Shown: positions 61,520-64,000 of the stretch, one piece after another
Layout of the letters: the number at the start of each line of letters is the position of its first letter
Position numbering within the stretch: the first letter of the stretch is position 1
DNA from: Hymenobacter amundsenii
GTDB lineage: Bacteria > Bacteroidota > Bacteroidia > Cytophagales > Hymenobacteraceae
Length of the DNA: 64,000 nt
Direction of reading: 5' to 3'
Assembly: GCF_002204745.1 (NCBI RefSeq)
Contig: NZ_NIRR01000005.1
Location: forward strand, 111,908-175,907
Made by a program: the position numbers and the translations under genes
Notes under the pieces: model-generated
Database searches by the model: none
What the model saw: only the letters and a program-made list of their open reading frames with translations
Told to the model about the DNA's origin: nothing

Positions 61520-62422
61520 ATGAACCTGTTGACTGACCTGACTACTGCTTCCGAACCCACACTGCTTGTGATTACCGGCCCCACGGCGGTGGGCAAAACG
61601 GCCCTGTGCGTGCAGCTGGCCCAGCAGCTGGGTACCGAAATTGTGTCGGCCGACTCGCGGCAGTTTTTCCGGGAGCTGACCATTGGCACGGCCAAGCCCA
61701 CGGCGGCAGAAATGGATGGGGTCCCTCACCACTTCATCAACTCCCACAGCATTGCCGACGATTACAATGCCGGCCGCTTCGAGCAGGATGCGCTGGCAGT
61801 GCTGGCCGACCTGTTCCAGCGCCACCGCGTTGTGATTCTGACCGGGGGCTCGGGTCTGTATTTGCAGGCCGTTACGGAGGGGCTGGATGAGCTGCCGGTG
61901 GTGCCGCCCGAAATACGGACCGGGTTGCGGGCTGAGCTGGAAGCCCACGGCCTGGATCCGCTGGTAACTGAGCTGGCCCGCCTCGATCCGGTGGCCCACG
62001 GCCGGATCGACCAGCAGAACCCCCAACGGGTGTTGCGGGCCCTAGAAATATGCCGGGCCACGGGCCAGGCTTTTAGCTCTTTTCAGGCTGGTAAAGCGGC
62101 CCCTCGGCCCTTCCGGGTCGTTAAAATTGCCCTGACCCGGGAGCGGGAGGAGCTCTACCAGCGCATAGATAAGCGCATGGACCAGATGCTGGCTGCGGGC
62201 CTGGAGGCCGAAGCCCGGGCCCTGTACCCGTACCGCCACCACAACGCTCTCCAAACGGTAGGCTATCAGGAGCTGTTCGGCTACTTCGAGGGCCACTACG
62301 ACTATGCCGAGGCTGTGCGCCTGCTCAAGCGCAACTCCCGCCGCTACGCCAAGCGCCAGCTCACTTGGCTCCGCCGCGACCCGCAGTACCAGTGGTTTCA
62401 TCCGGAAGAGGTGCAATTATAA
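61520..62422 (+). CDS. miaA: tRNA dimethylallyltransferase
   Basis: ATG 61520 (MNLLTDLTTASEPTLLV) is chosen; 300 residues. It adds the dimethylallyl group to A37 of tRNAs that read UNN codons. P-loop TGPTAVGKTALCVQLA, SADSRQFFRELTIGTAKPT, LTGGSGLYLQAV and RRYAKRQLTWLRRDP are all present and diagnostic. Second gene of the pair with the glycosyltransferase. Confidence 0.97.
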   Translation: MNLLTDLTTASEPTLLVITGPTAVGKTALCVQLAQQLGTEIVSADSRQFFRELTIGTAKPTAAEMDGVPHHFINSHSIADDYNAGRFEQDALAVLADLFQRHRVVILTGGSGLYLQAVTEGLDELPVVPPEIRTGLRAELEAHGLDPLVTELARLDPVAHGRIDQQNPQRVLRALEICRATGQAFSSFQAGKAAPRPFRVVKIALTREREELYQRIDKRMDQMLAAGLEAEARALYPYRHHNALQTVGYQELFGYFEGHYDYAEAVRLLKRNSRRYAKRQLTWLRRDPQYQWFHPEEVQL

Positions 62423-62468
62423 AACGGTGCGCCGTATTGCTGGCCGCCGGCGCTCCATCTGGTTGTGC

Positions 62469-63833
62469 CTACTGCCAGTTGAGGCTGTTGACGTGCTGAC
62501 CGATTTTGCGGCCTTCACGCAGGCCTACTTCATTGTCTTGGCGAGAATGGATGCCGCCCAGAAAGCGGGAAAGGGCCGATTCTTCGGCCGTTTCCCAGAA
62601 CGAGTGAAAGGTGCGGGCCTTGAAATCGGTGGCCCGGGCTACATCGCGCATCCGGCCTACGTGAGAGTCGTCAGTGAAAGTAACGTTGCCATAGAGGTGC
62701 TCCAGTACAATGGCTGTGGCCGCCGACTGCGTAGCGTGGCCCGAAGAGTAGCCCGGGAACGGAGGAGCGGGCCAGAAGGGCACCCAGTTTGGGTCGATAA
62801 CCCGGCGCACAAAGGTGTAGGGCCGCTCATTGTTGAAGGTGAACTTACACTTCCAGCAAATAATAAACGCATCAGCCACGGCAATGCCGGTACGAGCGAA
62901 AGTTTCGGCTGCCTTGCCCAGGTCGGCGCCGGTCGTGTTCACCAGGATGCGGGCTAGGTTATAGGAGTGGCCGGGGGGCGTGAACGTGTCGCTCGGGTCA
63001 TCGGCCCACCAGATGGCTATTTCCTTTTCCTCCTGGGTCAGGCTGATGTTCTTGCCATATACTTCCAGGTACTGAGCGTAGTACTGCGAAGTGGGCGAAA
63101 CCGAATACGGCAGCGGCTGGGGCATGGGCATGGCGGCATCAGAGGCCAGGAATGTGCGGTTGTTACCCCAGTACGGCTGCAGCGGAATCTTCAGGCCATT
63201 TTCGGTAGGCTGCCAGTCGCCCAGGGCGGTAGCGGGAGTAAAGGAAGCAGGGAAGTTGCGCAGGTAGCCCTGGTGGCCCCCATCGGTCTTCGACCACTCG
63301 AAAATAGCCTGGGCCACCTCGCGGCCGTAGGCCGCCGAGCGGTTGGCAGCGGCCTGGTTAGGGCCGGCGTACTCGCGGGCCAGGGCGTTTTCCAGCGAAT
63401 CGATGCGGGCCAGGTTGGCGGCTGGGGCGTTGGCAAACAGGTTTTTGAGGATGTAGGCTTGACCGGCGTTGGCACTCAGGGGCCAGCGGTACAGCTGGCC
63501 GGCAGTGGGCTGGGGCAGCGTGCTAAGCTGCTGGAGCTGCCCGGCCAGGGAGCGGCTCCCGGGCATACCAGCCACCACCGACTCATACATCGTCAGGCCG
63601 GCGTAGCCGATGGCGCGGGCCGTAACGGGGGGCGTAAAGCCGGGGCTAACGCGTACGAGCTGCAGCGTGAGCTTACTCCATTTGCTGGCTACGGCCGCGT
63701 CGTAAGAGTTGGCTGTCGCCGATTCGGGCACCACTTCCGGGTCGTTCTGGCAGCTTTGCAGACTCAGTAGGGCCAGCGCTACAGCAAAGCCAGTTGTTTG
63801 CCGGGTAATAAAGGAGGGGAGAGGTATAAGCAT
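62469..63833 (-). CDS. vanadium-dependent haloperoxidase/PAP2-like lipoprotein
   Basis: 454 residues with a lipoprotein signal (LALLSLQSC). The acid-phosphatase/haloperoxidase fold is seen by the active-site motifs KFTFNNERPYTFVR (Lys, Arg), PPFPGYSSGHATQ (Ser-Gly-His) and SRFLGGIHSRQDNEVG (Arg, His). These residues bind vanadate or phosphate. The enzyme may be a haloperoxidase or a phosphatase; an envelope location is predicted. Confidence 0.9.
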   Translation of the reverse strand: MLIPLPSFITRQTTGFAVALALLSLQSCQNDPEVVPESATANSYDAAVASKWSKLTLQLVRVSPGFTPPVTARAIGYAGLTMYESVVAGMPGSRSLAGQLQQLSTLPQPTAGQLYRWPLSANAGQAYILKNLFANAPAANLARIDSLENALAREYAGPNQAAANRSAAYGREVAQAIFEWSKTDGGHQGYLRNFPASFTPATALGDWQPTENGLKIPLQPYWGNNRTFLASDAAMPMPQPLPYSVSPTSQYYAQYLEVYGKNISLTQEEKEIAIWWADDPSDTFTPPGHSYNLARILVNTTGADLGKAAETFARTGIAVADAFIICWKCKFTFNNERPYTFVRRVIDPNWVPFWPAPPFPGYSSGHATQSAATAIVLEHLYGNVTFTDDSHVGRMRDVARATDFKARTFHSFWETAEESALSRFLGGIHSRQDNEVGLREGRKIGQHVNSLNWQ

Positions 63834-63898
63834 ACAGTAACTATTGGCAAAAGGAAAGACAACAGGAATGGCTTATAAATATAGTATATTTTTAATAA

Positions 63899-64000
63899 TA
63901 TTAGGACTTACGCAAAACGAAGCGTGGGCTGGGCTAGTTCGCGGCGCAAATAGTCGTCGAGTAAGCCTTGCTTGAGTTGATATACTGTTTGGCCTGTTTG
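63899..64000 (-). mobile_element. end of an insertion sequence, cut by the window edge
   Basis: Begins at TTAGGACTTACGCAAAA, probably the terminal inverted repeat, and continues past the edge. The AT-rich bases before it (63860-63898) are the likely target. Family not determined. Confidence 0.6.
63908..64000 (-). CDS. C-terminal end of a transposase (partial)
   Basis: The open frame enters from the right edge and ends at TAA (63908-63910). The visible 30 residues (...VYQLKQGLLDDYLRRELA then QPTLRFA) look like the tail of a DDE transposase. The stop lies inside the presumed terminal repeat. The rest of the gene is outside. Confidence 0.6.
   Translation of the reverse strand, partial: QTGQTVYQLKQGLLDDYLRRELAQPTLRFA

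Overview
The window looks like the chromosome of a GC-rich, Hymenobacter-like member of the Bacteroidota. The evidence is a SusC/SusD/SusE locus, type IX secretion (T9SS) sorting tails, many lipoproteins, promoter boxes of the TAnnTTTG type, weak Shine-Dalgarno sequences and an E1 alpha-ketoacid dehydrogenase fragment. No tRNA, rRNA or CRISPR array was seen. The only structural RNA recognised is RNase P RNA (rnpB, about 6607-7017, minus strand).

Layout. 1-8700: the end of an E1 beta gene, a lipoprotein, a LuxE-like acyltransferase, a low-GC orphan gene, an NtrC-type regulator without an obvious DNA-binding domain, a sorbosone dehydrogenase/cytochrome c pair, rnpB and a subtilase lipoprotein. 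8700-13400: an M1 peptidase, a DUF2027/Smr protein, a MITE-like element with 39-40 bp arms and a DUF2279-like protein. 13400-27130: a glycan-use region with a T9SS-tagged GH13 enzyme, a GlcNAc-kinase-like protein, a T9SS-tagged protein, susE, a frameshifted susD, susC and a secreted esterase. 27130-35533: a complete trp operon in the order EGDCFBA followed by a DAHP synthase. It is preceded by a promoter, a 25-codon leader peptide with three consecutive Trp codons, and an intrinsic terminator with a competing pairing.

35500-41050: a rearranged region with a 111 bp direct repeat of the 5' end of an AraC-type gene, a decayed copy of a phenylalanine hydroxylase gene with its leader, the intact AraC gene, and two tandem phenylalanine hydroxylase paralogues. 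The second paralogue has a leader peptide with five Tyr codons and a terminator/antiterminator pair, so it is probably controlled by tyrosine-dependent attenuation. The first has replaced the Glu iron ligand by Gln. 41050-44100: a DUF962/Mpo1-like protein, a dienelactone hydrolase and a UbiB-type kinase. 44400-48550: a persulfide/thiosulfate operon (ArsR, TauE, MBL-rhodanese, rhodanese, two YeeE-type proteins) with dyad operators. 48885-51583: a small signalling group (two STAS-like proteins, a kinase-less PAS protein, a degenerate CZB-like protein). 52100-64000: an RqcH/NFACT protein, a lipoprotein, a cupin, a PhnP-like hydrolase, a response regulator with a giant hybrid kinase, a glycosyltransferase, miaA, a vanadium haloperoxidase-like lipoprotein and the end of an insertion sequence.

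A recurrent theme is palindromic intergenic repeats of several unrelated sequence families. They fill most gaps of the trp operon and often touch or overlap stop codons.
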